A stretch of 64,000 bases of DNA from Caldilineaceae bacterium (lineage in GTDB: Bacteria > Chloroflexota > Anaerolineae > Caldilineales > Caldilineaceae): NCBI GenBank assembly GCA_958295845.1, contig OY282376.1, positions 3,981,022 through 4,045,021 of the forward strand, in the 5' to 3' direction. The position numbers and the translations under genes were made by a program. The notes beneath the pieces are model-generated. The model was not told the origin of the DNA. It did no database searches and worked only from the letters and a program-made list of their open reading frames with translations. The first letter of the stretch is position 1. Every line of letters starts with the position of its first letter. Below, in pieces: positions 1-10,700 of this stretch.

Positions 1-274
1 TGTGAAGTGGGATGACCTGGCGGGTACCTGACCAGCGCACCCTCAAGGCGTTGCGGTCAAGCCAGTACTCCAGGTTGAACGCGCCCCAGGTACGCGCCAT
101 CAGATGGACGATGACGGGCAACGTGATGAGAAAGACCAGCAGGAGCAGAAAGCTTCCCCAGCCAACCGGCTTCAGCGCCATCCAGGCAAGCAGGACTACA
201 TCGATCAGGAGAACCCAGCAAAGCGCCGCCAGGCCCTGCCACCGTGACCCATCTGAAGGCGGTGTGTACACCAT
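1..274 (-). CDS. PH-domain-like membrane protein, N-terminal part (cut by left window edge)
   Basis: The minus-strand frame from an ATG at 274 stays open to the window edge and gives 91 residues. It begins MVYTPPSDGSRWQG, then shows two hydrophobic helices (roughly residues 17-37 and 40-62), then an amphipathic stretch containing FNLEYWLDRNALRVRW. Two N-terminal helices followed by a strand-rich segment of this type is the layout of bacterial PH-domain (bPH) membrane proteins. The function of such proteins is mostly unknown. The C-terminal part lies outside the window. An in-frame TTG nine bases upstream, with an AGGGG at better spacing, is an alternative start. The frame is convincing because its hydrophobic pattern is absent from the overlapping frames. 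Confidence 0.6.
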   Translation of the reverse strand, partial: MVYTPPSDGSRWQGLAALCWVLLIDVVLLAWMALKPVGWGSFLLLLVFLITLPVIVHLMARTWGAFNLEYWLDRNALRVRWSGTRQVIPLH

Positions 275-461
275 TCGTGACAAATTGATAACCCCTGCGC
301 CGCCCACGACAACGACGCGCCAAATGCAGACCGCGGCCGAAACGTCACGGGCTAGTGGTAGCCGGATGCGCTTCGGTAGGCCACATGCCAAAACAGTCGC
401 CCTTGCAATTTCCTTCGATTGAAAGAGCCAGTTGGCCGCTCCTGTGAGGTCACTGCCGCGT

Positions 462-1292
462 TCAAATGGGCAGCGGCCAGGCGCCCTCAGTCAGATCGGC
501 CAGGACTTCATGCCTGGTCAGGTCGATACCCAGTGGCGAGACGCTGACATAGCCGCTTTCGATTGCGCCAAAGTCACTGCCCGCGTCGGCGATTCCGGTT
601 GGGACTTCGCCCCCGAACCAGTAGTACGGCTTGCCCCACGGGTCGTCGCGGGCGACCAGTACATCCCCGTAGATGCGCCTGCCCAGGAACGTGTAGCGCA
701 GGCCGTGGATCTGGTCGGCCGGACGCCGCGGCACGTTGACGTTGAGCATGGTCTGCGGGGGGAGCGGCCGGTCGAGCGCGGCGGCGGCCAGTGTGCGGGC
801 ATAGCCGGCAGCGTTCTGCCAGGCGTCGCTATCGGCAATCTCAAATCCATCCACGAGCCCGGTGCTGAATGCAAGAGACGGTACGCCCATGACCAGGGAC
901 TCCAGCGCCGCGGCCACAGTGCCGCTATAGAGAACGTCGCAACCGAGGTTGAAGCTATCGTTGACACCGCTGACGACCAGGTCGTAACCGTCTCTCGGTT
1001 CACCTGCCGCCAGCTGCGTAGAGGAGCTGTCCGGCGCGTGCGGCGCACCGAGAATCGCCAGGGATACACAGTCGGAGGGCGCGCCGCTGCAGGCATAGAC
1101 GCGGCGGCCGTCCGGCCAGTCGATCGGCGCGATCCGCAATGGCTTGTGTAATGTCTTTGGATGTCCGGCCGCGCTCCAATTTCGCTCCGGAGCAATGACC
1201 GTTACACGCCCCAGATCATCGAGAGCCGACGCCAGGACGCGAATGCTCTCCGCGTGAATGCTGTCGTCATTGGTAATGAGAATTTTCGGCAT
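462..1292 (-). CDS. surE: 5'/3'-nucleotidase SurE
   Basis: SurE is a metal-dependent survival phosphatase that dephosphorylates nucleoside 5'- and 3'-monophosphates in the cytoplasm. The 276-residue product starts MPKILITNDDS, the family's N-terminal metal-binding Asp-Asp motif. It continues with VIAPERNWSAAGH and with VSGVNDSFNLGCDVLYSGTV, which matches the conserved VSGIN.G.N.G.D..YSGTV region that completes the metal site. Length is close to the family norm. The frame is open for six further codons upstream (MRTSVA), but MPKILIT is the usual family start. It lies 51 bases downstream of the penicillin-binding protein on the same strand, so cotranscription is likely. Confidence 0.93.
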   Translation of the reverse strand: MPKILITNDDSIHAESIRVLASALDDLGRVTVIAPERNWSAAGHPKTLHKPLRIAPIDWPDGRRVYACSGAPSDCVSLAILGAPHAPDSSSTQLAAGEPRDGYDLVVSGVNDSFNLGCDVLYSGTVAAALESLVMGVPSLAFSTGLVDGFEIADSDAWQNAAGYARTLAAAALDRPLPPQTMLNVNVPRRPADQIHGLRYTFLGRRIYGDVLVARDDPWGKPYYWFGGEVPTGIADAGSDFGAIESGYVSVSPLGIDLTRHEVLADLTEGAWPLPI

Positions 1293-1343
1293 TGCTACAC
1301 TTGTCCGCAATTTTCGAGGGCGCGCACGCAGTCGGCGCCCCGG

Positions 1344-4300
1344 TCACCGGTCAGGCCGCGGCTGCCGGACGTAGACCTGCACTTCCTCGCTCTCCGTCTC
1401 ATTGCCGGCGCGGTCGAAAGCGCGTACTTTGATAATATGTCGCTCCAGATAGATGCCGCTGCCCGAATAAATCGCGGCGAATCCGTCTTCGAATTCCCGC
1501 ATCCGGCCGGGGCGAATGTCTTCATCATCGGACTGAAATGCGGGCCAGTTGCGGGTTTCGGGCGACTCTATCGCCTCATAGCGAAGTTCGAGAGGCCAGC
1601 GCTCGTTGTAAGGGGCAACAGTACGTGTAATGAACCAGGTTCCGTCAATGGCAAACTCGACGCGGTCCATCGCCCATTCATCGTTGACAAGCGCGTTTAT
1701 GTTTATCTGTTCATCTTCGTTCATCACATAGAGGGCGTCCGGTTCGGGATCGCTGATCTCTACGGTCGGCGGCGTATTGTCGATGGTAATGGGTGCGTCC
1801 CAGGTACGCACGTTTCCGTCATGATACCGGACCGTCAGCCGCAGCGTATACTGCCCCTCTTCCAGTCCCTCAGTGTTGAAAACCTCCAATAGGCCGTTTT
1901 CGTGCTGCTGCCCGTGTTCCGGGCCGATCTGTGTCCACTGCGTAGGCGCCTGGCCAGTTCCGTATTCGAGGCGGTAGTTGGCGAAGTTTCCCCCACGGGC
2001 GTTGCCGAGAATTTCGACCTGGCCGCCAATGTAGCCGCCGGGCGGAGGGAAGGTGATGGCGACGTTGGGGTCGAAATCGATGAATTCTTCAGGACTCTGA
2101 CCCTGGGGCGGCTGTTCTATACCGCTGCTGAGTACCCAGTCTTCAGCTTCAGGCGGCAGGATGAGATAGACCTTGCTTTCCCGTTCCTCTTCCGGGGTGG
2201 ACGTTCTGGCGAGAAGTCCATTGCGCTTGTCGATTTCGAAAGGTTGCCACAGATTATCGACGACCTTGGGCTCGGTTCCGGCAATAAACAGCTCTGCCCT
2301 CTGACGCTGGCAGTCCGGCGAAGGCTGCAGACCGCTCGGCTGACAGACCGCCTTGGTAACGACGTTGGGTGGGCGCTCGTACCAACGGTAGGGAAGCCCG
2401 TCGTGGTAGCGCTCCATCACACTCTTCCAGATGGGCGCCGCCCCCGATGCGCCGGTTACATTGTTCATCGACTCGTTGTCAGTGTTTCCTATCCAGACGC
2501 CGACAGTCAGCTGTGGCGTAAAACCGACTGTCCAGGCATCCTTCCAGCCGTTGGTCGTACCCGTCTTGGCGCTGACCCGGCGGTCCGGCAGCACGAGATT
2601 ATTATTGATGCCGAACATGGGGGAGCGGGCCACATTGTCGCTCATGATGTCGGCGAGAATAAACTGGGCATCGGCGCTGATGATGCGCTCCTGGTCCGGG
2701 CTGTCATACCTGCTCAGCACTTCCCCTTCGGTATTGTGGACCTGCAGGACTGCAACTGGGTCCAGGTTGCGAAATCCGCTGCGCCTGGACTCCGGGGGGA
2801 CGGGCTTGCCGGCCATGACACCACCGTTCGCCAACACGCTATACGCGTAGGTGTGGTCCAGGAGTGTGACCTCACCGCCCCCCAACACCAGATTGAGTCC
2901 ATAGTAGTTTAGTCCGCGGTCGAGGCCGTTGATGCCCATCTGATGGGCTGTGCGCAAGGCGTTGGCGACGCCCACCTGATCCATAACCCGAATGGCGGGG
3001 ATGTTCAGCGACTGCGAAAGGGCGTCGCGCAGGCCAACAGGTCCGTGATAGAGACGGTCATAGTTTTCAGGGACGTACACGGAGCCGTCGTTCTGCTGAA
3101 ACGCGGTACGAACGTCCAGGATCATCGAGGCGGCGTTCATGCCCTGCAGAAGACCGGTCAGATAGACATAGGGCTTGAAACTGGAACCGGGTTGCCGTTC
3201 CGAAATAGCGACGTTGACCTGGCCGTCGATCTCTTCATTGTTGTAGTCCAGTGAACCGACCATCGCCAGAATCTCGCCGGATTCCGGTTTGATGACGACG
3301 ACAGAGGCGTTGTTTACGTTTCTGTTCTGCTCATTGAGCCTGGCGATATGGTCGCGGGCCACCTGTTCGGCGTATTTCTGCAGCTCGACGTCCAGGGTTG
3401 TATAGACCGTAATCCCCTCTTTCCAGATGCGATAGGGGTCGTCGGCTGTGTTGAATTCGTCTTTGATACGCTCAAGCGCGTAGAGAGCGAAGTGGGGGGC
3501 GGTGATGATATCGAAGCGCTCAGCGACCGAGCCACGCAGATCCAGCTCCTGGGCAAAGGCCGCGTCAGCCTCGGCCTGGGTGAGATAGCCGGCATCGACC
3601 ATGACCTGCAGCGTCACACCCTGCCGGTTTTTGGCGTCGTCAGGGTTGTCGAAGGGGTTTAACGCCGGAAACTGGGGAATGGGCGCAAGCATGGCGGCTT
3701 CGGCCACGTTGAGATCCGAGACGCTCTTGCCAAAATAGACCTGACTGGCCGCCTCGATTCCGTAGGCCAGGTTGCCGTAGAAGTTGTAGTTGAGGTACCA
3801 CTCCAGGATCTTGCCCTTGTCATAGCGGCGCGTCACCTCCATCGCCAGTATGACCTCTTTGAGCTTGCGCGCGTAGGACTGCTGGGTCCGCTCCTCCACC
3901 GGAATCACCACATTTTTGATCAACTGCTGGGTGATCGAAGAACCGCCCTGAACGGTGCCCCCTTGCAAATTGGAGGCAAAGGCTCGCATCAGACCGCGCA
4001 CGTTAATGCCTGGGTTGTCCCAGTAATTGTGGTCTTCAAGCGCGACAGCGGCCTGAAGGACGGCAGGCGACATTTCGCGCAAAGGCATGTAGGTGCGGTC
4101 ACCGCGGAAGGGGCGGGGATCCACACTTTCGTAGAGAAGATGCTTGCCGGTGCGGTCGTAGAAGCGGATGGTCTCGAACGTTTCCTGCTGTCGTTCGATG
4201 ATGCCGGCATCGGGCAGTTGCGCGGCATAAAAGGTATAAATGCCGAAGACGCTGGCAACTGCCACACCGACTGCGCCTCCCACGGTCAGAAGGATGGCGA

Positions 4301-4457
4301 GGAGCAACGCTGCCGTTCCCTGGAACAACCACAGCCACGGGCGCGCGCGGTTGGTCTTCGCCCGATGTCGCCGCCGCCTCTGTGCCAGAATGCGGGCGGT
4401 TCTGCTGTGCCCATTCGGGCCCAACGGGGGTTGTGATCCGCGATTTATCTCAGCCAC
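1344..4457 (-). CDS. Class A penicillin-binding protein (transglycosylase/transpeptidase) with C-terminal Ig-like extension
   Basis: This is a bifunctional PBP1A-type enzyme that polymerises and cross-links peptidoglycan at the outer face of the membrane. The 1037-residue product starts at a GTG and has a basic cytoplasmic tail, then one membrane helix (about 45-75). The GT51 transglycosylase domain shows VALEDHNYWDNPG (catalytic Glu near 141) and GGSSITQQLIKN. The transpeptidase domain shows the S-x-x-K motif GSSFKP near 425, S-x-N as SQSLN near 483, and K-T-G as SAKTGTTNGW near 631. About 300 residues follow, including two beta-sandwich-like segments (VAITFPPPGGYIGGQVEILG and ITIDNTPPTVEISDPEPDAL), as in other PBPs with Ig/Big-type tails. 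It is far longer than the minimal class A enzyme of about 750 residues. surE follows immediately. Confidence 0.94.
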   Translation of the reverse strand: MAEINRGSQPPLGPNGHSRTARILAQRRRRHRAKTNRARPWLWLFQGTAALLLAILLTVGGAVGVAVASVFGIYTFYAAQLPDAGIIERQQETFETIRFYDRTGKHLLYESVDPRPFRGDRTYMPLREMSPAVLQAAVALEDHNYWDNPGINVRGLMRAFASNLQGGTVQGGSSITQQLIKNVVIPVEERTQQSYARKLKEVILAMEVTRRYDKGKILEWYLNYNFYGNLAYGIEAASQVYFGKSVSDLNVAEAAMLAPIPQFPALNPFDNPDDAKNRQGVTLQVMVDAGYLTQAEADAAFAQELDLRGSVAERFDIITAPHFALYALERIKDEFNTADDPYRIWKEGITVYTTLDVELQKYAEQVARDHIARLNEQNRNVNNASVVVIKPESGEILAMVGSLDYNNEEIDGQVNVAISERQPGSSFKPYVYLTGLLQGMNAASMILDVRTAFQQNDGSVYVPENYDRLYHGPVGLRDALSQSLNIPAIRVMDQVGVANALRTAHQMGINGLDRGLNYYGLNLVLGGGEVTLLDHTYAYSVLANGGVMAGKPVPPESRRSGFRNLDPVAVLQVHNTEGEVLSRYDSPDQERIISADAQFILADIMSDNVARSPMFGINNNLVLPDRRVSAKTGTTNGWKDAWTVGFTPQLTVGVWIGNTDNESMNNVTGASGAAPIWKSVMERYHDGLPYRWYERPPNVVTKAVCQPSGLQPSPDCQRQRAELFIAGTEPKVVDNLWQPFEIDKRNGLLARTSTPEEERESKVYLILPPEAEDWVLSSGIEQPPQGQSPEEFIDFDPNVAITFPPPGGYIGGQVEILGNARGGNFANYRLEYGTGQAPTQWTQIGPEHGQQHENGLLEVFNTEGLEEGQYTLRLTVRYHDGNVRTWDAPITIDNTPPTVEISDPEPDALYVMNEDEQININALVNDEWAMDRVEFAIDGTWFITRTVAPYNERWPLELRYEAIESPETRNWPAFQSDDEDIRPGRMREFEDGFAAIYSGSGIYLERHIIKVRAFDRAGNETESEEVQVYVRQPRPDR

Positions 4458-4742
4458 GCAATTCAGCCTTTCCCGAGTCGCGGGAGGCGGTGTCTACTGA
4501 ATCTACAGGCGCTGGTATCCCTCGTCAAAAGCGTCCAGTCCTTTCCTTCGATACCGCAAAGTTTTTTTGCTGCCAATTCCAGCATTCTAGCATCTGCCAA
4601 ATGCCGACCCAAATCGTGCCGGGAAGCATCCGACCGGCGTATAGGCCTGAAGAACTCTGCGCCGGGCGGCGGGAAGCGACGAGCGCCATGGGAGAATCTA
4701 CACCTCTCCTGCCCGGTTTGACGTGCCCACGGGAACCACAAC

Positions 4743-5480
4743 CTAGTCGACCCTCTCTATCACGAGAAAGTGACTGATGCCGAATGCGGCAAAAGGCGTC
4801 TGTTCCAGGGAGTATGTAAACTCGCGCAAGAACTGCCCCACGGCCGGGCGGCGGGCATTGATGCCGTCGTAACCGGGAAAAACCTGGGTTAGCCTCTTGA
4901 CGATGACTGGCAGCCCGATGAACAGATCCAGCAGGCCGCGGCGGGTATAGGCGCGCACATGGGGCGCAAGCTGATTGCGCAGTGGGTCTGGCAGGTAGTT
5001 GATCAGCGGTGTATTTCCGAAATGGTACTCGCCTTGCCAGTAATGGCCGTGCGTCTCGAAAGGAAAGAGGCGGTTGGGCACGAAAATGGCTGCACGGCCG
5101 CCGACGCGCAGGACGCGCACGATCTCGGCCGCCGCCAAGCCGTCATCCTGTACATGCTCCAGCACTTCATGCGACAGGACCAAGTCAAAGGTTGCGTCCG
5201 CATAGGGGAGCCGCTCACACTGGCTGAGGTTCAGTGGCGCGCCGGGCGCGTTTGACGCTGCCATCCGCAGATGCTCGCCTTCGATATCGATCCCGTGTAC
5301 TTCAGGGACCGAATCACGCAGCGCCCGCAGATAGACGCCTGCGCCGCAGCCGTTAATCAGGGCGCGTTGCAGCGGCCGCGGCGCCAGGTCCTGAATCATC
5401 TGCAGGCGCCTTTCCTGGCCGGCGCGCCAGACAAAGGACGGATTGCCGCGCAGAGCTGTGCGGTCGGGCTGGTCGGTCAC
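4743..5480 (-). CDS. Class I SAM-dependent methyltransferase
   Basis: The 245-residue protein starts at a GTG preceded by GAGG. It carries the SAM-binding glycine loop as INGCGAGVYL (motif I near 42-51), an acidic motif II in VHGIDIEGEHL, and the Methyltransf_11 signature FDLVLSHEVLEHV. The substrate is unknown. The C-terminal half (HYHFGN-like and VIVKRLTQVFPGYDG) resembles methyltransferases acting on small molecules or glycolipids, but I cannot name one. It is the last gene of a minus-strand run behind menG (46-base gap). The 285 bases between it and the penicillin-binding protein show no recognisable gene. Confidence 0.85.
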   Translation of the reverse strand: MTDQPDRTALRGNPSFVWRAGQERRLQMIQDLAPRPLQRALINGCGAGVYLRALRDSVPEVHGIDIEGEHLRMAASNAPGAPLNLSQCERLPYADATFDLVLSHEVLEHVQDDGLAAAEIVRVLRVGGRAAIFVPNRLFPFETHGHYWQGEYHFGNTPLINYLPDPLRNQLAPHVRAYTRRGLLDLFIGLPVIVKRLTQVFPGYDGINARRPAVGQFLREFTYSLEQTPFAAFGISHFLVIERVD

Positions 5481-5526
5481 GGGCGAACCTCTTCGGAGGC
5501 GGTTTGTGCTCTGGTAGCTGCGATGC

Positions 5527-6303
5527 TCATACGGTGCCCACGTGGATGGCGACAGTCCCCATCATTTTTCGCACATAGGAAACGTGTCGAAATCCTGCCC
5601 GTTCAAATTGGCGCGCCATTTCGTCGGGCTGCAGAAAGGCTACGGTGCTTTGCGGCAGATACCGATACGCCGAGTCTCTCGGGCGTAATACGTTTCCCTG
5701 GGTCCCGATTCCAGTCGAAAACAGCTGGCCCAGTACGGGAATGACGCTGAGCATATAAAAACGCAGCAACGGCTCCAGGAGCGTGGGCGGAGGCGGCGAC
5801 GTTTCCAGGCAGACGATGCGCCCGCCAGGTTTGATTACCCGCCGCTGTTCGGCCAGACAGGTATCGACGTCAGTTACATTGCGTAGAAGGAATCCACTGG
5901 TTACGGCGTCAAAGTAGCCATCATCAAAGGGCAGGCGCAGCCCGTCGCCCTGGACAAATTCGACATGACCCGTTGATCCGGAGTTGGAATGGCGGGTGGC
6001 GTACTGGCCTCTTTTGCTGCGCCCAACGTCCATCATCTCGAAGGTGAAGTCACAGCCGATAACCTCCGCGTCACCATGCGTGCGCTTGACTTCGTAAGCG
6101 ATATCACCGGTACCGGTACCCACGTCGAGGAGCCGGCCAGCCTCGGGCAGCCTGCACAGCGCGACGACTTCGCGGCGCCAGCTAACGTCCTGCCCACCGG
6201 TCATGAGCCTGTTCATCAGATCGTAACGGTGGGCGATCCCGGCGAACATCTGGTTGACGTACGCGGCTTTTTCGGTTGCGGAGGATGGTACGGCAGAGTT
6301 CAT
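5527..6303 (-). CDS. menG: Demethylmenaquinone methyltransferase (MenG/UbiE family)
   Basis: The family C-methylates demethylmenaquinol (or the ubiquinone precursor) in the last step of quinone synthesis. The 258-residue product has the diagnostic N-terminus VNQMFAGIAHRYDLMNRLMTGGQDVSWRR split over residues 16-44, the SAM loop LLDVGTGTGDIAYEV, and the family motif FDAVTSGFLLRNVTDVDTCL. A later LETSPPPPTLLEPLLRFY corresponds to the family E..P block, although the usual YY...P pattern is modified. It starts 9 bases downstream of the AAA ATPase gene, suggesting an operon. UbiE-like paralogues with other substrates exist, so the exact quinone substrate is inferred. Confidence 0.82.
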   Translation of the reverse strand: MNSAVPSSATEKAAYVNQMFAGIAHRYDLMNRLMTGGQDVSWRREVVALCRLPEAGRLLDVGTGTGDIAYEVKRTHGDAEVIGCDFTFEMMDVGRSKRGQYATRHSNSGSTGHVEFVQGDGLRLPFDDGYFDAVTSGFLLRNVTDVDTCLAEQRRVIKPGGRIVCLETSPPPPTLLEPLLRFYMLSVIPVLGQLFSTGIGTQGNVLRPRDSAYRYLPQSTVAFLQPDEMARQFERAGFRHVSYVRKMMGTVAIHVGTV

Positions 6304-6312
6304 GGATTCCGA

Positions 6313-7650
6313 CTATTCGGCCAGATTGCGCAGCTGCCCGCTGGCTCTCTCCAGCTCCCTGCGCAATGCCTGGATTTCCTGCAAGACCTCCGGCGGCGCC
6401 TGTTCGACATGTCCGTGGTAGGCGGCCAGCAGAGACTCCAGCCGCTCTTGCAGCCCCGGGATCTCGTGCTGCAGGTAATCGAACTCCACTTTGCGCCCCA
6501 TCTCAAGCAGAGTTTCAACACCGTAATCGCTCACGTCTGAGTACAGAGTCTGGGCCAGCTCTTGGTAGTTTTCCAACATCCAGCGGCGAAGAAACTCATT
6601 TCCGATAGTCCAGCGCGGGAATTCATCTTGGGAACGCGCTGCGCCAGCACTGTCCGACCGATTATATGCACGCTGCAGGTAGCCGAGATTGTTCATGCCA
6701 TGCACATACATCGAAATCTGATCGATCGATTCGTTGTCGTTCCTGGCCACCAGCTCCTCTTCGCTGATGACACCCTGGCGGGCAACTGTCAATAGAATCT
6801 GCCTCTCGGTCGGGGCGAGACATCTGAAGTCTACCTCGAAAAAGCCGGACAGCAGGTGGTCGGCGCGCAGGTCTTCCTCCTGGATCTCCCGCAAAACGCC
6901 TCTGCCATGCCTTTCTTCGAACAGCCGGTAACAGAGAGTCTGTACCAGGTAAGGATGACGATGCGAGTGCCGCAGAATCTCGTCTATGCGCCCCCGCTCG
7001 ACGTTGACGGGCGTCTGGCTCTGCTCCTGCATTACAAGACTAACGCTTGCCTCAGGCTCAAGGCTCCACAAATGTACGAGGGTGAAACCGAAGAGGAACG
7101 GGCTCGTGAGCCAGTTTCGGGTCAGGTCGTTGAGCTGCATCAGCAACTTGGTCGACGTCATTATCGTGCGCATGCCGCCGTTCTGGAATGCCTTGCGAAG
7201 TCGCGCCAGGGCCTGGTAGTCGTTCTTGGCCAGACTGATCCAGGCTTCTGCCTCGTCGATGAGAAGAAGCAGATGTTTGCCGTGGGCTCTCAGGGCTCGT
7301 TGCAACGTGCGCAGGATGTGAATCGCATCCCGATTGTAGAGAGCGCTTACATCGACGCCATAGGCCTCGAACCTGGGCATCTCGTCTTCGACGGCCAGGA
7401 ATAGCTCGTAGTCGAAATCGTCCTTAGTTTCACTCCCCTGCAGGTCCCAGAACAGGGGAACCGCGCCTGCGCCTTCCTGCTGGGTCAACAGCCATTCCAA
7501 CTGCCGCAGCAGGGAGGTCTTGCCCATGCGGCGCGTGCCGACCACCCAGATAGCTGGGTCCTCGGCAGATATCAGGTAGTCCAGCAGCTGCTGCCGGCCG
7601 TAGTGGTCGGCTCCTCGCAGCCAGCGGCCAACAGAGTAAGGATTACGCAT
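6313..7650 (-). CDS. P-loop AAA/STAND-type ATPase with winged-helix and coiled-coil tail
   Basis: The 445-residue protein has Walker A GTRRMGKTSLL near residues 38-48 and Walker B LLLLIDEAEAW near 148-158. The lid region includes RHPYLVQTLCYRLFEER, a pattern typical of the AAA_22/archaeal-ATPase-like NTPases found in TniB, STAND and defence proteins. A winged-helix-like segment follows (APTERQILLTVARQG), then a tail rich in Glu and Leu (about 380-445) that should form a coiled coil. GGAG five bases before the ATG supports the start. It is 84 bases downstream of the propeller-ATPase, whose P-loop GERRIGKTTLL closely resembles its own, so the two are probably partners. No catalytic effector domain is visible and the cellular role is unknown. 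Confidence 0.8.
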   Translation of the reverse strand: MRNPYSVGRWLRGADHYGRQQLLDYLISAEDPAIWVVGTRRMGKTSLLRQLEWLLTQQEGAGAVPLFWDLQGSETKDDFDYELFLAVEDEMPRFEAYGVDVSALYNRDAIHILRTLQRALRAHGKHLLLLIDEAEAWISLAKNDYQALARLRKAFQNGGMRTIMTSTKLLMQLNDLTRNWLTSPFLFGFTLVHLWSLEPEASVSLVMQEQSQTPVNVERGRIDEILRHSHRHPYLVQTLCYRLFEERHGRGVLREIQEEDLRADHLLSGFFEVDFRCLAPTERQILLTVARQGVISEEELVARNDNESIDQISMYVHGMNNLGYLQRAYNRSDSAGAARSQDEFPRWTIGNEFLRRWMLENYQELAQTLYSDVSDYGVETLLEMGRKVEFDYLQHEIPGLQERLESLLAAYHGHVEQAPPEVLQEIQALRRELERASGQLRNLAE

Positions 7651-7734
7651 TGAACTCCGGGCATTCCTCTTCTCGATAGCTACATCCGGATTCGTGCCGG
7701 GGCAGGCGAACGGCTGGCCTTCCGGACGTGGAGA

Positions 7735-10700
7735 CTAAGAATCGTCGTTTCCGCCCAACCCGATATTGATGGTATCACCCATCTGCTGAATATGCTCATG
7801 CGCGAACAGGGCATCGGCCATCGTGATATTTCGCCGGCCATCGGCAAGCATACGCCCAACCGCCTCAAGGCCGTACTGTTGAATGCGAAACGGGCGCCCG
7901 GCGCAGTTGTCGATAATGAACTCCACGACAGACGGTTCGTAGCGGTAAAAGCCTCGTACCGGCTCGATGAGCAGCTCCGTCGCCTGCTCGCGTGTGAAAG
8001 GCGCAACTTCGATCTCATTAAAAAGATTGTACCAAGGGCTCTCGATTCGACCCCATTCTTTGCTGATACGGATGCCGGCGATGACCGCCCCGAGAGTCGC
8101 CGCGAAGTCACGCATGAAGATGCGCCTCAGGCGCTGCTGCATCAAGTGATCATAGGCGTTGAACACGTCCATTTCGTCCATGAGCAGGATCAGGCGCAAC
8201 TGCTTGCCGGGATGGCTGACTTCTCCGAAATGTTGCAGCGCCTTGATCACGTCGCGCAAATCTCTGATGAACTCTCTATCAGTGTACTGTTCGTGGCCGG
8301 GCCGGTAGTAGAGGAGGTCCTGGAGCGCCTCTTTCGTCTCCGGCGTAAGCCCGGACAGCGCGGAAGCAGTGTGCAGGATCTCCTCCATCAGGAAATGGAA
8401 GAAAGTTTCCTCCTCAGTTCCTTCCAGGTCTACATACAACGGCACAAACCAGTACTCCTCATCTTCCAGGCCCCAAAGATGGTTGTTCAACTGATAGAGC
8501 AGAGTCGTTTTGCCGATCCGGCGCTCACCGTGAATCATGATGCTGTTATTGTGCAGCGTATCCACGATCTTCTGCAGCATCTCCCTTCTGCCAAAGAACA
8601 TGTCCTCTCGACGCACAGGCTCACCGCTGATAAAGGGATTGAAGGAGCGGACGACGGCGTCCAGAGCCCGGCGCCGGGTCTGAATGACCTCAATACCCAT
8701 ATACCCAAAGCCGATGAGCGCCAGCAGGCCGGTCACGATCAGCGTGATGAGATAGTCTCTACGTATCGCCCCCAGAATGGGCAGACGGATCTGCGCCGGC
8801 AGCGACTCTGCCTCAAAGGAAACGCTGCTAATTTCGGAATATGTGAAAGCGAAATCCCGCACCTGAAACTCGAGCGTGTACTGGCCCTTCTCAGTGAACC
8901 CGGACATCTCCAGGAAGGGTCGATCCAACAGCTGCCATGCGCCAAGTTGCCCGGGCGGACTGAGACGGTAGAGGACAACGAGCTCCGACTGGGGCGTGTA
9001 AAGATCGCCGGCCTCGTAGCCGACTAAAATATCGCCGTTCGATTCCACCTGCCAACTGTTTGCAGATATGAGCTCGGCCGCACCGGAGATTGTCTCGATC
9101 CTGATCCAAGGGGGTATCAAATCCGGGCGGTGAAATGTCAGTCCATCTCTGCTTCCGAACCAATAGACGCCGTAGGGCGAGCGAACAATCGAAGAGATTG
9201 AAGTGGCCGGTAGGACCGATTCGACGATTAGCGTCTCCCATGTGCGTCCGTCGAAGCGGGTGACGCCGCCTTCGCTGCCGATCCACAGGGAGCCGTCGAC
9301 CGGGTCAACATAGAGATCGTAGAAAAGCTTGCTGGGGAGACGGGCGCTGGCCGTCCGATCCTGCCAGGCCTGGCCGTCGAAATAGATCAGGCCGTGCCGG
9401 TTGACGGCGGCCCACATGGCGCCGGGGACCTTCGGGTCCGACGCCAGCGCGGCGACGTCGTCCGCGAAGATCGACTGACCCGCTTCTGAGCCGGCCTGAT
9501 AGCGGGTCCAGCTGCCATCGGGTTCGCCAACGAATATTCCGCCGCTCCCGGTGGCAGCCCACAGGCGATCTGCGGAGTCCAGCGCCAGGTCCTGTACATC
9601 CTGTTGGGTCAAGGCCTCCACGATCGACAGCACGCCTGTTGCGATGTCGTAACGCGCCAGGCCGTTGTCAGTGCCGATCCAGAGCAAACGCTCCTGCGCC
9701 AGAACGGTTGTGACCAGTGCCGAAGGCAGAGATTCAGGGGGAACAGGCTGTGTCCACAGTTCCGCGCCGGGAGCCAGCGACGCCAGGCCCCACCAAGTGC
9801 CGGCCCAGATACGCCCGTCCGCGTCGAGTGCGAGATCGGTGACGAATAGGCTGGGGAGACCGCTATCAACATCAAAAAAGGCTTCATCGGCCAGGCCGTT
9901 TCCGGCCTCTTTGCGGCGAATGCCCTCACCCCTTGTGCCGATCCAGAGACGGCCCTGCTCGTCTGCGAGTATCGTCTGAATCTCGTTGGCGGGGCTTGAA
10001 GCAGGCGGATGAATCTCGCGTCCCCAGATCTCCCTGTCCGAGCGGAAGACGCCGGAAACGGTACCCAGCCAGAGAGAGCCGGCCTGGTCTACCGCGACCG
10101 CGTGGATAAAGGAAGTTTCACCGCTGTTGATTGTCTGTGGTATCAGGCTGTATTGTGGCGTTATCGAAGGTATGGCCTCACCTTCAACCAGGCGGAAAAA
10201 GCCGCCGCCCTCGGTGCCAATCCAGACGCCGCCGGAACCGTCACCGGCCAGAGATGTAATACGCACGCGTTCACGCGCGTGCAGAGGGTCGGTCTCTACC
10301 TGCTCCCAAGCGCCGGTGGCCGGATCCCGCCAGGCGATGTTGCCGTCGGCGGCCACCCATACGGGGCCGGAGGCGTCGGCCCACAGCGCGGTGATATCTC
10401 TTGCAGACAGACCTTCGGCTTCGCCTATCGCACTCCAGCGGCCTTCCTGCCTGAGCCAGAGCCCTTCTGAGGTGCCGACCCAGATGCTGTCCCCGCCGTT
10501 CGAACTGCCCATCACGCTGATATATGCGCCGTCCAACCCAGTCACGGGGGCCGGTGCCTCACCGCTCCAGAGGTAGAGGCCGGCCGTCGTGCCGATCCAA
10601 AGCTGGCCGCGCGTGTAGTACAGCGCCTGCACAGGCGAACCCATCCTTGCCAGAAGGTCCCAGGCACTTCCATTCCAGGCAAGGACGGCGCCGGTTGCCG

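Noticed and set aside
432..1151. Long plus-strand open frame opposite surE
   Set aside because: It is a GC-driven shadow of the convincing surE frame and has low-complexity Ala/Arg/Gly composition without any family motif.
7792..9027. 411-residue plus-strand open frame opposite the propeller-ATPase
   Set aside because: It runs antisense to the Walker motifs of a well-supported protein and shows no recognisable domain.
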